The position numbers and the translations under genes are program-made. Below the pieces are notes generated by a model that worked only from the letters and a program-made list of their open reading frames with translations, did no database searches and was not told the origin of the DNA. From positions 62,001 through 126,000 of the forward strand of contig JABCZK010000005.1 in NCBI GenBank assembly GCA_013289695.1: 64,000 nucleotides of DNA, written 5' to 3'. This document shows, in pieces, positions 29,549 through 38,290 of this stretch (the stretch's first letter is position 1; each line of letters opens with the position of its first letter). The stretch comes from Acidobacteriota bacterium. GTDB lineage: Bacteria; Acidobacteriota; Terriglobia; Acidiferrales; UBA7541.

Positions 29549-32518
29549 CTAGATCAGTGCTTCGCCCGAATTCAGCGCAATCGTTTCGCGTGTCTCATCT
29601 CGCAGGCGCACAATTTCGTGCCAATCGTCGCCCGCCGCGGGATTCGGCGCAATCGGTGGGCTAAACGTCAGCGTCACATGCCCAGGCCGCGGCAGCAAAG
29701 TCTTGTCGCGCAAGATCTGCCGCGCGCCGCGCACCGAAACCGCGCAGATCGGCCGCTGCGCATCCACCGCTGCCTTGAAGGCGCCCAATTGAAATGGGCG
29801 TATCCCCGCCACCGCCGTAAATGTACCTTCCGGAAAAATCACCACCGATTCGCCGTTCCGCAGCGCCGCATTCACTTCTTCCGATTGTCGTATGCGCGCC
29901 TGCGGATCGCTGCGGTCGAACGCAAATTGCCCGCTCCTGTCGGCCAGCGTGCTCATGAACGGCATCGCGCGGATCTCGCCCTTGGCCACAAATCTCACAT
30001 CGTCCGGAAGAAACGCCAGCATCACCAGAATATCCAGGTAGCTCGAATGGTTCGGCGCAAAAATCCACGGCCCCGTCTTTGCCCTCTGCTGCAGAATCTC
30101 CGCTCCCACGATGGTTACCGGCACGCCGCCGGCCGCCAGCATTCTGCGCGCGCCGCGATGCACTAGGCTCGCCGCCCGCCGCCGGTTGCGCGTGCGTCCC
30201 ACCACAATCCACAGCGGAATCAGAATCACCGCGAAAGCCGTCAGAGCATACACGCCGTACAGAAATTCGATCGTGCTGCGCGCCGTCCGCTGCAGCCAGC
30301 CCCACGCCCGGGGCGCCGCGCCCAGCATCGCCAGCCGCGCGATCTGCACCCACGGAGCCTGTTGCTTCCGTCCCAGTTTTCCTTCCAAAAAAAGCCGCCG
30401 CGTCTCGCTGCGCCGCAATTTCCCGCTGGAAGTTTTCGGAATGGATTGCGGCGGCAGCAGCGCAATCACATCAGGAGGCATGCCCAACGCCTCATCCACG
30501 GCCCGCGCAATTTCGCCCTCGATCCGTTTCGCGCTGGCCGCATCCCGCAACTCCGCTGCCACCACCAGCCGTTCGGTGCCCGTGCGCTCATCCGGCGCGC
30601 CGAACGCCACCACACATCCCGTGCGCACTCCCGCTATGCGCCCCGCGATCTCTTCCACCTCGTGCGGATAAAGATTCCGCCCCGCCTTGATGATCACGTC
30701 CTTCGCGCGCCCCGTGATGTAAATCTCGCCTTCGCCCCAGTATGCCAAGTCCCCCGAGTCAATCCAGTCGCCATCGCGCAGCAGCTCGCGCGTAGCCACA
30801 GGATTTCGGTAGTAGCCGCTCGTCGCAGAAGGTCCGCGGAACCACAGCCGTCCTTCCTGCCGTTCGCCCAAATTAACGCCGTCTGCGTCCACGATGCGCA
30901 CTTCGACTGACGGTACCGGCTTCCCCGCGTTCACGAACTCCAGCGCTGCCGCATCCGCGCTCGCAACCTGCACAGCGCGTCCCTCCGATTCAAACTGCGC
31001 GCGCTCGATCCGGTCCACCTTGTATCCGGAACCTAGCCTCGGCACAGACACCGCCAGCGTCGCCTCCGCCAACCCGTACACCGGCATCAACGCCTCTCGC
31101 CGAAAACCGTACGGCGCGAAACGCTTCGCAAATCGTTCCATCGTTTCCGCGCGCACTGGTTCCGCGCCGTTCGTCGCCGCGCGCCACGAACTCAGGTCCA
31201 GCCCCTCCAAATCTTTGTCCGCGATTTTTCGCACGCACAGCTCGTACGCAAAATTGGGCGCGGGGCAAATCGTCGCGCGGTGCCGATGAATCGCGCGCAG
31301 CCAGCGTTCTGGCCGGCTCAGAAATGCCAGAGGCGACATCACCACCAGCGGAATACCGGTGTAGAGCGGCACAAACCACGCGCCGATCAGCCCCATATCG
31401 TGATACAGCGGCAACCAGGAAACGCAAGCGTCGTCCGCCTGAATATCAATCCCGGAAATGATCGCGCGGATATTCGCCAGCAGGTTCGCGTGCGTCAGCA
31501 CCACGCCCTTCGGATCGCCCGTCGAGCCGGACGTGTATTGCAGGAACGCAATGTCTTCGCCTCGCGCGTGATGCGACAAATGTTGCACTGGCCGCCACTC
31601 GCCCGTTGGCTGCTGGGGATTCGCGGGCGCGCTCGCCAGCTTCTGCGCATTCAACACTTCGCGCAACGACGGCACGCGCGGCTGCAACAGCTTCGCCAGA
31701 TTTTCGGCCTGCCGCCATGTCACCAAAAATTGCGCTTCCGCGTTGCGCAGAATGTTCGATTGCCGCGCCGCATACTCCTCAATGCGGTCGGCTCGGAACG
31801 GCGGATAGATCGGCACGGGAATTCCGCCCGCTAGCAATATCCCCGCAAACGTCCAGAAAAATTCCGCGCAAGTCGGCAGCATGATCGCCACTGTCTGTGC
31901 CGGCTCCAGTCCCCGCCGCCGCAAATCCGCCGCCACCACGGAAGCGCGCTCGTACAATTCACCAAACGTGATCGTGCGCAGCTGTTCGTCTTCTTCGTAA
32001 ATCTGAATGTGGCTGCGGCCGGGCTCGGCGCGCCCGCGCAAACGCAGGATTTCGCTTAACGTTTCAGCTTTACGAATTTGTTCTTCGATGTCCGGGCGAA
32101 TCGCGGGCGAAGAAGTAGCAGAAGCAGCCGAACTAGAAGTGAGTACCGCAGAAGATGCAGAAGAAGAAGTCGGTGCCACCACCGCCCCGTGAGCACCAGG
32201 AGCGCCCGCGCCATTCCCACCGTCACCGCCCGTTTCCGCTCGCAGGATCGCGTCCACCAAGTCCTGCACCGTGTCGGCTTCCGCCACCACGCGATCCGGC
32301 AAACGCACGCCGCACGCATCGCCCAGCCGCAACATCAATTCCACGCGCTCCAGGCTGCCCAGCCCCAACTCGCGCTCCAGGTGCGCCTTCGCGCCGCGCG
32401 CCACCAGCTCTTCCATCCCGCGCGAGCTACCCAGTTCCACCAAAAGTTGGCGCACCGATGCCAAGGCTTGCGCTGCCACAGCCGGCTTGCGATCGAGTTT
32501 TGTTCCGGTGGCGCCCAT
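29549..32518 (-). CDS. Acyl carrier protein-fatty acyl-AMP ligase-acyltransferase fusion
   Basis: A 989-residue protein if started at ATG 32518 (MGATGTKLDR); earlier in-frame starts add a low-quality N-terminus. An ACP-like domain (about 15-100) has GLGSLERVE with Ser55 as the probable phosphopantetheine site. A Gly/Ala/Ser-rich linker follows. Next is a fatty acyl-AMP ligase-like domain with SGSTGDPKG and WLPLYHDMGLIG. The C-terminal LPLAT domain has NHSSYLD and FPEGTF, the acceptor and catalytic motifs of 1-acylglycerol-phosphate acyltransferases. The likely job is to activate a free fatty acid as acyl-AMP, load it on its own ACP and transfer it to a lysolipid. This is like E. coli Aas but with a built-in ACP; the acceptor is not known. 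Confidence 0.85.
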   Translation of the reverse strand: MGATGTKLDRKPAVAAQALASVRQLLVELGSSRGMEELVARGAKAHLERELGLGSLERVELMLRLGDACGVRLPDRVVAEADTVQDLVDAILRAETGGDGGNGAGAPGAHGAVVAPTSSSASSAVLTSSSAASATSSPAIRPDIEEQIRKAETLSEILRLRGRAEPGRSHIQIYEEDEQLRTITFGELYERASVVAADLRRRGLEPAQTVAIMLPTCAEFFWTFAGILLAGGIPVPIYPPFRADRIEEYAARQSNILRNAEAQFLVTWRQAENLAKLLQPRVPSLREVLNAQKLASAPANPQQPTGEWRPVQHLSHHARGEDIAFLQYTSGSTGDPKGVVLTHANLLANIRAIISGIDIQADDACVSWLPLYHDMGLIGAWFVPLYTGIPLVVMSPLAFLSRPERWLRAIHRHRATICPAPNFAYELCVRKIADKDLEGLDLSSWRAATNGAEPVRAETMERFAKRFAPYGFRREALMPVYGLAEATLAVSVPRLGSGYKVDRIERAQFESEGRAVQVASADAAALEFVNAGKPVPSVEVRIVDADGVNLGERQEGRLWFRGPSATSGYYRNPVATRELLRDGDWIDSGDLAYWGEGEIYITGRAKDVIIKAGRNLYPHEVEEIAGRIAGVRTGCVVAFGAPDERTGTERLVVAAELRDAASAKRIEGEIARAVDEALGMPPDVIALLPPQSIPKTSSGKLRRSETRRLFLEGKLGRKQQAPWVQIARLAMLGAAPRAWGWLQRTARSTIEFLYGVYALTAFAVILIPLWIVVGRTRNRRRAASLVHRGARRMLAAGGVPVTIVGAEILQQRAKTGPWIFAPNHSSYLDILVMLAFLPDDVRFVAKGEIRAMPFMSTLADRSGQFAFDRSDPQARIRQSEEVNAALRNGESVVIFPEGTFTAVAGIRPFQLGAFKAAVDAQRPICAVSVRGARQILRDKTLLPRPGHVTLTFSPPIAPNPAAGDDWHEIVRLRDETRETIALNSGEALI

Positions 32519-33150
32519 GGATGCTGACGGGCAGTTCGAAGCGCACGTCTGCGCGCGGCGTCGAGGCAACTGCTTCCGCGAGCCTACCACCACGCGCCGA
32601 CCCATTCAATCCCCGCTGCCTCCCCCGCTGCCTCAAGCCGCCTGCATTCCGCCGTTGTGAGCAGCTGATCCCTCGTCGAAAGCGCGTCGCCGCGCATGGT
32701 TTGGTAGGGGACGGTGCTTGCTGCGCCCCAGCTTGCCACAATGTCAGCCCTGCCGCCTCGCCTTTGCCTTTCGCTGCGCACTCTGCTTCTCTGCGGTAGA
32801 GCTTCTGGTTTTCTCCGATTTCTCTCCGTTTTTCCTCTGTGCGCTCTGTGTTAAATCCTTTGACGTCCCATCGCCAGCCCCTCAACCAACAGCGAAACTG
32901 CCACGAACCGCCTTTCGAGTACTTTCGTACTGGACCGAATTGGGCCGAGCGGCCTATCGACGCCGCCACTCTCCACAGGCACACTGAGTCGTGTTCGGGG
33001 CTCTCCAAAGCGCCTCGAATGTCTGCACCTCCATCACCCCAATGCCCATGAGCGGCCGGCACCCCCACCGGCCGCTCCCCCTTTCTTCCCCGAGAATTTT
33101 GACTGCAAGTCATTCGCGTCAATCACTTTGATGCCTTCCATAAATGATTC
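32519..33150. other. Gap with a family B repeat, no gene accepted
   Basis: This part of the 832-base gap contains a family B repeat (32703-32748) and a following low-complexity Ser/Leu-coding stretch that matches the order of the block at 45339-45500. No ORF here has a good start and a recognisable product. Confidence 0.6.
32703..32748 (+). repeat. Family B repeat
   Basis: The core is GCTTGCTGCGCCCCAGCTT plus GCCACAATGTCAG, as at 45339, 48031 and 48704. About 115 further bases (TTCTCTGCG...CTCTGTGTTAAATC) are shared in order with the copy at 45339. Confidence 0.75.
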
Positions 33151-33154
33151 TTTC

Positions 33155-33183
33155 TTGACTTCCGCGCCGCGCGGTTCTATAGA
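33155..33183 (+). promoter_or_regulatory. Promoter of the second TonB-dependent receptor
   Basis: TTGACT (33155-33160) and TATAGA (33178-33183) are 17 bases apart. The leader to the GTG start at 33351 is about 160 bases and has no clear structure. GGAGG lies just before the GTG. Confidence 0.6.
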
Positions 33184-33350
33184 TTCCCGCATCGGGGTTG
33201 TGTGAGTTGCAGCAATTGGGGCGGAATTCGGGGTTGTGTCGTTAATCACGGGGCGAAACCGTAGCCCTTATATTTTTTCCAGCTGAACGGTCCCAAGCGC
33301 TCCACGCGCCGCGTGTCCTGGGCAAGTGTCCTTAACAACGGAGGTGGGGT

Positions 33351-36300
33351 GTGAAATTTCATCGTGCACTGCTGCAATCTGCATTCGCATTTTGCTTCTT
33401 CGCAGTCCTCGGCGGTTCGGCGTGGGGCCAAACCACTGCCTCCATCCGCGGCACCGTCACCGACCAATCCGGCGGCGTCGTCGCCGGAGCCAAGGTGACC
33501 CTGACTAACACCGGTACCGGCATCGCCCGCACCGCCACCACAGTCTCCGACGGCACTTATCTATTCGACTTGGTTCAGGTCGGCAAGTACAGAGTGACCG
33601 TGGATAGGCCCGGCTTCGCCACTTTCATCCAGGACGGCATCACTCTCGAGTTGAATCAAAACGGCCGCCTAGACGTTTCGCTGAAAGTCGGCCAGGAAAC
33701 TCAAACTATCGAGGTCACCTCGAACGTCGTCCAGGTGGACACCACCGGCGCTGTCCTCGGAAAGGTCGAGAACCAGCGCATGATCAACGATCTCCCGCTG
33801 CTTAATCGCGACACCTTGCAATTGGGATTGCTCCAAGCTGGTGTGTTTGCTCCGGATCCCGACGACGGCTCCGGCAATCCTTTTTCGGTGAGCGGACAGC
33901 GGTCCGAATCCTTGACCTTCCTGTTGGACGGCGGCAATAACACCGACTTTCTCGACAACAATATCGTCGTGAGTCCGAACCCGGACGCCGTCGAGGAATT
34001 CAAAATTCTCACCAACAATTACGACGCGCAGTACGGCCGCACTTCCGGCGGAATCGTCAATCAGATCACCAAGTCAGGCACAAATTCCTTCCACGGCGAT
34101 CTCTTCGAGTTCAACCGTAACAACTTCTTCAATGCGAGGGACTATTTTCTACCAGTTGACCAGGCTAAGCAGTCTTTCAAACGCAATCAGTTTGGTGGCA
34201 CCGTGGGAGGCCCCATCAAGAAGGACAAGCTATTCTTCTTTCTTGCATATCAGGGTACCCGTAGCCGCGTAGGCCAGACTTCACCGCAACTGACCGTTCT
34301 CACTCCCGCCCAGCGCACCGGAGACTTCAGTTCTTTGTGCAGTACCTATGTCGCGGGCGCCTGCACCGATCCCAACGGCACGCAATTGACTAATCCGATC
34401 ACTGGCAATATTTATGCGAACAATCAGGTGCCCGTGAACCCGGTGATCGCCAATTACATTCAAGACTTTGTGCCTATGCCAAATGTTGGATCCAATGGGT
34501 TCATCTCTTCTCCCACCGCCGCGATTGATGATGATCAGGGCATCGCGCATATTGACTACACTCTCAGCAAGAACGACACGATTTCTTTCGTTTACCTCAT
34601 TGACGACACCCGACAGGCCTATCCCTTCCAGATCATCAACGGTGCTTCGACGGGCGGCGACGTGCCGGTTGGGTCGGGCTTTCAGACGAACTTCCGCAAC
34701 CAGATCGGCGCGTTTACCTGGACGCACACGTTTTCCCCGGGGATGCTCAACGAGTTTCGCTTCGCAGCCAATCGCACCGCGACGCTACAGAACTCTCCCA
34801 CGGACAAAACAACTCCTTCCGCGCTCGGCTTCACTAATGTCAATCCCGACGATCCCAAAGGAGCGGCACCTCCGATCATATACACCAACGGCTTTAACCT
34901 CGGTCCATCCCCGCAGGGTCCCACGACTCTCCACGATGCGACCTTCCAGTGGGCGGACAATTACACTTGGACGCGTGACCGCCACGAGCTTAAATTCGGC
35001 GCGGACATCTCCCGCATCCGCCAAAATTTCCACTACGATTATTACAACAATGGCAGCTATGATTTCACCTTTGGTGATTTCACCGGAGACGAAACGGCTG
35101 ATTTCGTCGCCGGCTTCTGGGACAACTACTTCCAATTTTCCAAAGCTACCTACGGAATCCGCACAGGCGCCATCGGCCTTTACGCACAGGACACCTGGAA
35201 GGTCACAAAACGCCTGACCCTGAACTACGGTCTGCGCTGGGATTACTTCATGCCCCTGAGCGACGTTCAGAACAACATTCTCGGCTTTTTCCCCGGCAGG
35301 CAATCCACCGTGTTTCCAGGCGCTCCTCCCGATATCTTGTATCCGGGCGACCCCGGTACTCCCAATAAAGCCTTGGTTTATCCCGACTACAACAACTTCG
35401 CGCCGCGTCTCGGTTTTGCGTGGGACATGCTCGGTAATTCCAAACTTGTGATGCGCGGCGGCTTCGGCATCTTTTACGACATCGAGGACGGTGCACTCAA
35501 CCTGCAGTTCGGCGGCCAGCCCCCGTTCGGCTACGTTTCGAACAACTTTCCTAATTCGTACGCGGGCGTCGTGGGGGATACTCCAGGAACCGGACCCGTC
35601 GCGGACCCCTTCACGGCCCTGCAGCTGACCAACCCGTTTCCCTTCACATTCACAGGGGCCTTCTTGACTCCCAAAATCTCGTTTGCCTATACCACGTTCC
35701 CGCATTTTCGAACTCCCTACTCGGAAAACTTTAACTATGGCTTCCAGTGGCAAGCAACGGCGAATACTATGGTGGAAGCGGTGTACGTCGGCAGCCTCGG
35801 GAGAAAATTAATATCGAGTGGCGAGACAAATTTTCCAGTACCGAGCGTGATGCAACAGCAGCTCACCAACTTCGGCTCCACCAATCCCGAGTGTGCAAGG
35901 CCACTTGCGGCTTGTGTGGATTTCATCGGCGGCCCCGTACTCAGCGGCCCCGAGTCCGATCCGAATGCTTTCCCGACGGGAGCCCAACAGCTTCTCACCA
36001 ACTTTAGCAACGGTCTTTCCGACAGCCATGAGTTTCAATTGACGGTAGACAAGCGCTTTAGCAAGGGTTTCATCTTCCGTGCAGCCTACACCCTGTCAAA
36101 AACGATTGACCTCACTTCCGGATTTCGCGCGCGTTCCTCGGAATACACCGATCCCCTCGATTATCGGCTGGACCGCGCACTGGCTGATTTCGATACGCCC
36201 CAGCGACTTGTGATCAGCGGATCGTGGGAGCTTCCGTTCGCCCACGGCGTGGAGAATGGCATCTTGAAGACAATTCTTGGTGGGTGGCAATTCAACGCGA

Positions 36301-36803
36301 TCGCCAGTTATCAGAAGGGCAATCCGTTCGGATTGTTTTCCAATAACAATTCGAGCCAGCAGAATCAGAACCCCGATCTGTCTCGTCCCAACGTCATCGG
36401 TCCGGTTCAATACGAGAACCCGCGAAACGGCCAACAATTCTTTTCAGCCAATGCGGCAAACTGCATCAGTTCTGCTGCCGCCGACACGAACGGAAATGTG
36501 ACGGGAACATTCTGGTTCAATCCGACCTCCTACGATTGCGTAAACGTGCCGCTCTTCAGTTTTGGCGACGCGCCGCGCAATTTCCTTCGCGGTCCTGGCA
36601 TCAACAACTACGACCTTTCGATCGTCAAGAAAACAAAGGTCACCGAGTCCAAGTCCGTTGAGTTCCGGGCAGAATTTTTTAATGCCTTCAACCATGCACA
36701 GTTCCTGAATCCCGATACTTCGGGAGGCAGCGGCACCTTTGGCCAAATTACGACCGACAGGAACCCGCGCCTGATCCAGTTTGGTCTGAAGTTTTACTTC
36801 TAA
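33351..36803 (+). CDS. Large TonB-dependent outer membrane receptor
   Basis: A 1150-residue protein started at GTG 33351 (GGAGGTGGGGT upstream). It has a signal peptide (about 1-26), a CarboxypepD_reg-like domain (about 30-115, RGTVTDQSGGVVAGAKVTL), a plug domain (about 130-240, with LLDGGNNTDFLD) and a large barrel ending FGLKFYF. The Phe end fits barrel assembly. Length and domain order match the large receptors abundant in Acidobacteriota, thought to take up glycans or other big ligands; the substrate is not shown here. A perfect intrinsic terminator follows. No partner SusD-like gene is present. Confidence 0.87.
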   Translation: MKFHRALLQSAFAFCFFAVLGGSAWGQTTASIRGTVTDQSGGVVAGAKVTLTNTGTGIARTATTVSDGTYLFDLVQVGKYRVTVDRPGFATFIQDGITLELNQNGRLDVSLKVGQETQTIEVTSNVVQVDTTGAVLGKVENQRMINDLPLLNRDTLQLGLLQAGVFAPDPDDGSGNPFSVSGQRSESLTFLLDGGNNTDFLDNNIVVSPNPDAVEEFKILTNNYDAQYGRTSGGIVNQITKSGTNSFHGDLFEFNRNNFFNARDYFLPVDQAKQSFKRNQFGGTVGGPIKKDKLFFFLAYQGTRSRVGQTSPQLTVLTPAQRTGDFSSLCSTYVAGACTDPNGTQLTNPITGNIYANNQVPVNPVIANYIQDFVPMPNVGSNGFISSPTAAIDDDQGIAHIDYTLSKNDTISFVYLIDDTRQAYPFQIINGASTGGDVPVGSGFQTNFRNQIGAFTWTHTFSPGMLNEFRFAANRTATLQNSPTDKTTPSALGFTNVNPDDPKGAAPPIIYTNGFNLGPSPQGPTTLHDATFQWADNYTWTRDRHELKFGADISRIRQNFHYDYYNNGSYDFTFGDFTGDETADFVAGFWDNYFQFSKATYGIRTGAIGLYAQDTWKVTKRLTLNYGLRWDYFMPLSDVQNNILGFFPGRQSTVFPGAPPDILYPGDPGTPNKALVYPDYNNFAPRLGFAWDMLGNSKLVMRGGFGIFYDIEDGALNLQFGGQPPFGYVSNNFPNSYAGVVGDTPGTGPVADPFTALQLTNPFPFTFTGAFLTPKISFAYTTFPHFRTPYSENFNYGFQWQATANTMVEAVYVGSLGRKLISSGETNFPVPSVMQQQLTNFGSTNPECARPLAACVDFIGGPVLSGPESDPNAFPTGAQQLLTNFSNGLSDSHEFQLTVDKRFSKGFIFRAAYTLSKTIDLTSGFRARSSEYTDPLDYRLDRALADFDTPQRLVISGSWELPFAHGVENGILKTILGGWQFNAIASYQKGNPFGLFSNNNSSQQNQNPDLSRPNVIGPVQYENPRNGQQFFSANAANCISSAAADTNGNVTGTFWFNPTSYDCVNVPLFSFGDAPRNFLRGPGINNYDLSIVKKTKVTESKSVEFRAEFFNAFNHAQFLNPDTSGGSGTFGQITTDRNPRLIQFGLKFYF

Positions 36804-36823
36804 GCGAAACCGCAGGCGTCTGA

Positions 36824-36870
36824 AAACGAAAAGGCCCGAGGCGGCTGAATCGCCTCGGGCCTTTTCGTTT
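36824..36870 (+). terminator. Perfect 20-base-pair intrinsic terminator
   Basis: AAACGAAAAGGCCCGAGGCG (36824-36843) pairs without mismatch to 36851-36870 around a 7-base loop, and the 3' arm carries T runs (CCTTTTCGTTT). It ends transcription of the receptor and can also work in the opposite direction. Confidence 0.92.
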
Positions 36871-36895
36871 ACCTCCATCAATTGTTACGCTAATC

Positions 36896-36975
36896 TTTGT
36901 GGGTCGAGCCTTCCGCCACGACGAGAAACCTAAATCCGCAGTCCGGCTTTAGCCGCTGAAGTTCCGATCGAGTAG
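36896..36975. repeat. Family A repeat, degenerate double copy
   Basis: TTTGTGGGTCGAGCC and CCACGAC flank a degraded centre. Then comes CGGCTTTAGCCGCTGAAGTT with CCGATCGAG, like the tail unit at 28761. It follows the terminator by 25 bases. Confidence 0.6.
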
Positions 36976-37008
36976 TTGCCAGACGGGTGTGTCAGACCCG
37001 CAAAAAAT

Positions 37009-37215
37009 TCAGCGTCCCCGCCCCATGGGCCGATAACTTCTCATCGGCCGCGCGCGCATCCGAAACCGCGGTGGCAGCGGCGGCGGCACGCTGTGCAGCG
37101 CTGCGCCACAGTGGTTGCAGCATTCCTGGGGAGCACCGTGCAAGCGCAGCCAGCGCCCCCGCGCGCTGCATTCCGGATTCAAACATTGCACCGTTCCACC
37201 TGCCAAATTCAGCAT
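37009..37215 (-). CDS. Small zinc-ribbon protein (candidate)
   Basis: A 68-residue protein with GAGAGG 5-10 bases before ATG 37215. It contains CLNPEC (11-16) and CCNHCG (32-37), a four-Cys zinc-ribbon layout, followed by VPPPLPPRFRMRARP. A promoter with an operator-like palindrome lies upstream (37351-37401). I recall no named family. The high GC gives several open frames here, so the call rests on the two Cys pairs, the ribosome site and the promoter. A regulatory or nucleic-acid-binding role would be a guess. Confidence 0.45.
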   Translation of the reverse strand: MLNLAGGTVQCLNPECSARGRWLRLHGAPQECCNHCGAALHSVPPPLPPRFRMRARPMRSYRPMGRGR

Positions 37216-37350
37216 CGTCCCTCTCGATTTGCGTGTAAATGCCTGTGAATTATTCGTGAAAGCGTGCTGCCGTGTCCGAGGAATGAAAAATCGTCAACTG
37301 CGGCGCTACCCAAACAGAAACATTCGCGTAACGCAGCGTTAACGTGCTGG

Positions 37351-37401
37351 ATTTTGCTCTGGGGCGGCTAGTGTGTCAAGAAAAATATCTACTATTAGTA
37401 G
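37351..37401 (-). promoter_or_regulatory. Promoter and palindrome upstream of the small zinc-ribbon gene
   Basis: On the minus strand TTGACA (37374-37379) and CAAAAT (37351-37356) are 17 bases apart. CTACT-ATT-AGTAG (37389-37401) lies upstream of the -35 and resembles a repressor or activator site. The leader to the ATG at 37215 is about 130 bases. Confidence 0.45.
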
Positions 37402-37508
37402 TGGTGCGATTCCGAAATGGCGCAGAGCGCCCTAAACGCCACACACACCCTCAATTACCTCGCCCGCACCATCCCTACAATTCGAGCGTTCCGCGCCGCA
37501 AACGAAGC

Positions 37509-38135
37509 CTAATTTGAATTGTCGCTGCTGGATGGGGCGGCGGCGGCCGGCAGCGCAGCCAGCTCCGCATTCAAGTCGTCAAGTTTCTTCTGCTCTTCGT
37601 CCATTTCCTGCTGCTTCGCGGCGATCTGTTCCTGCTCATCTTTCAGTTTGGCCAGGCCGTCCGCGTCTGACGCGTAGTCCGGCTTGCCGTAGTACATCTG
37701 CGAATCAAGTGTATAGGTCCGCTGCTGCAGATCCAGGTCCACCTTGATCGTCGCCAATTTTTCCTTGGCGTTCGCTATCGATCTTTCCAGCGCGGCTCGA
37801 TTGCCCGTTGCTGCTGCGGCTCCGCCACCGGACGTGGCAGCACCTTTGGCTGCAACAGGAGCAGCCACCGCGCCACCATTGCTATCCTCCGCTGTCTTAC
37901 CCACCACACTGATTCCAGCGTTGGACCTAGGAACGCTATCGTCATCCCACACGCGCGCGGACTTGGGCTGATCTTTCTTGGCTTCACGCGCCCGCTTGGC
38001 AGCCGCAGCCACGGGATCGGTAGTCGGCGCTGGCGCTGGTGCCTGCGCGTCCTGCGAAGGCGATTGTGCCTGTCCCACCGCGATGCCCAGCGGCATAACC
38101 AACAGAACGCCAAGGCCCCAATGTGCGATTTTCAT
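37509..38135 (-). CDS. Periplasmic coiled-coil protein of unknown function
   Basis: A 208-residue protein started at ATG 38135 (GGGAG upstream); an upstream in-frame extension has no typical coding sequence. A signal peptide (about 1-25, ending VGQAQ) is followed by a Pro/Ala-rich linker, a basic segment (KRAREAKKDQPKSARVW) and a long heptad-like coiled coil (about 135-195, KLKDEQEQIAAKQQEMDEEQ). It is a common kind of hypothetical protein in this phylum. I see no catalytic motif. It is co-oriented with the ABC genes but 155 bases apart from them. Confidence 0.68.
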   Translation of the reverse strand: MKIAHWGLGVLLVMPLGIAVGQAQSPSQDAQAPAPAPTTDPVAAAAKRAREAKKDQPKSARVWDDDSVPRSNAGISVVGKTAEDSNGGAVAAPVAAKGAATSGGGAAAATGNRAALERSIANAKEKLATIKVDLDLQQRTYTLDSQMYYGKPDYASDADGLAKLKDEQEQIAAKQQEMDEEQKKLDDLNAELAALPAAAAPSSSDNSN

Positions 38136-38290
38136 CGTGCTTCTCCCAGGTGGCAGTTTCTCAATCTTCAATTCTAGCCGCCCGCTCGCAAACGTGGCAA
38201 TTGGCGTTCTGTCCCGCGCCCTAAGAGGCACCCTGTACTTCCCGGCAGGTACAAACGTCTCCCCCTCCCACCACACTTTTGTACTCCCGC

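Noticed and set aside
33034..33141. Minus-strand 35-codon ORF with a Gly-Gly-rich end in the gap before the second receptor
   Set aside because: It resembles a small precursor peptide, but no maturation or export gene is nearby and no promoter is clear. The stretch is better explained as receptor leader and upstream DNA.
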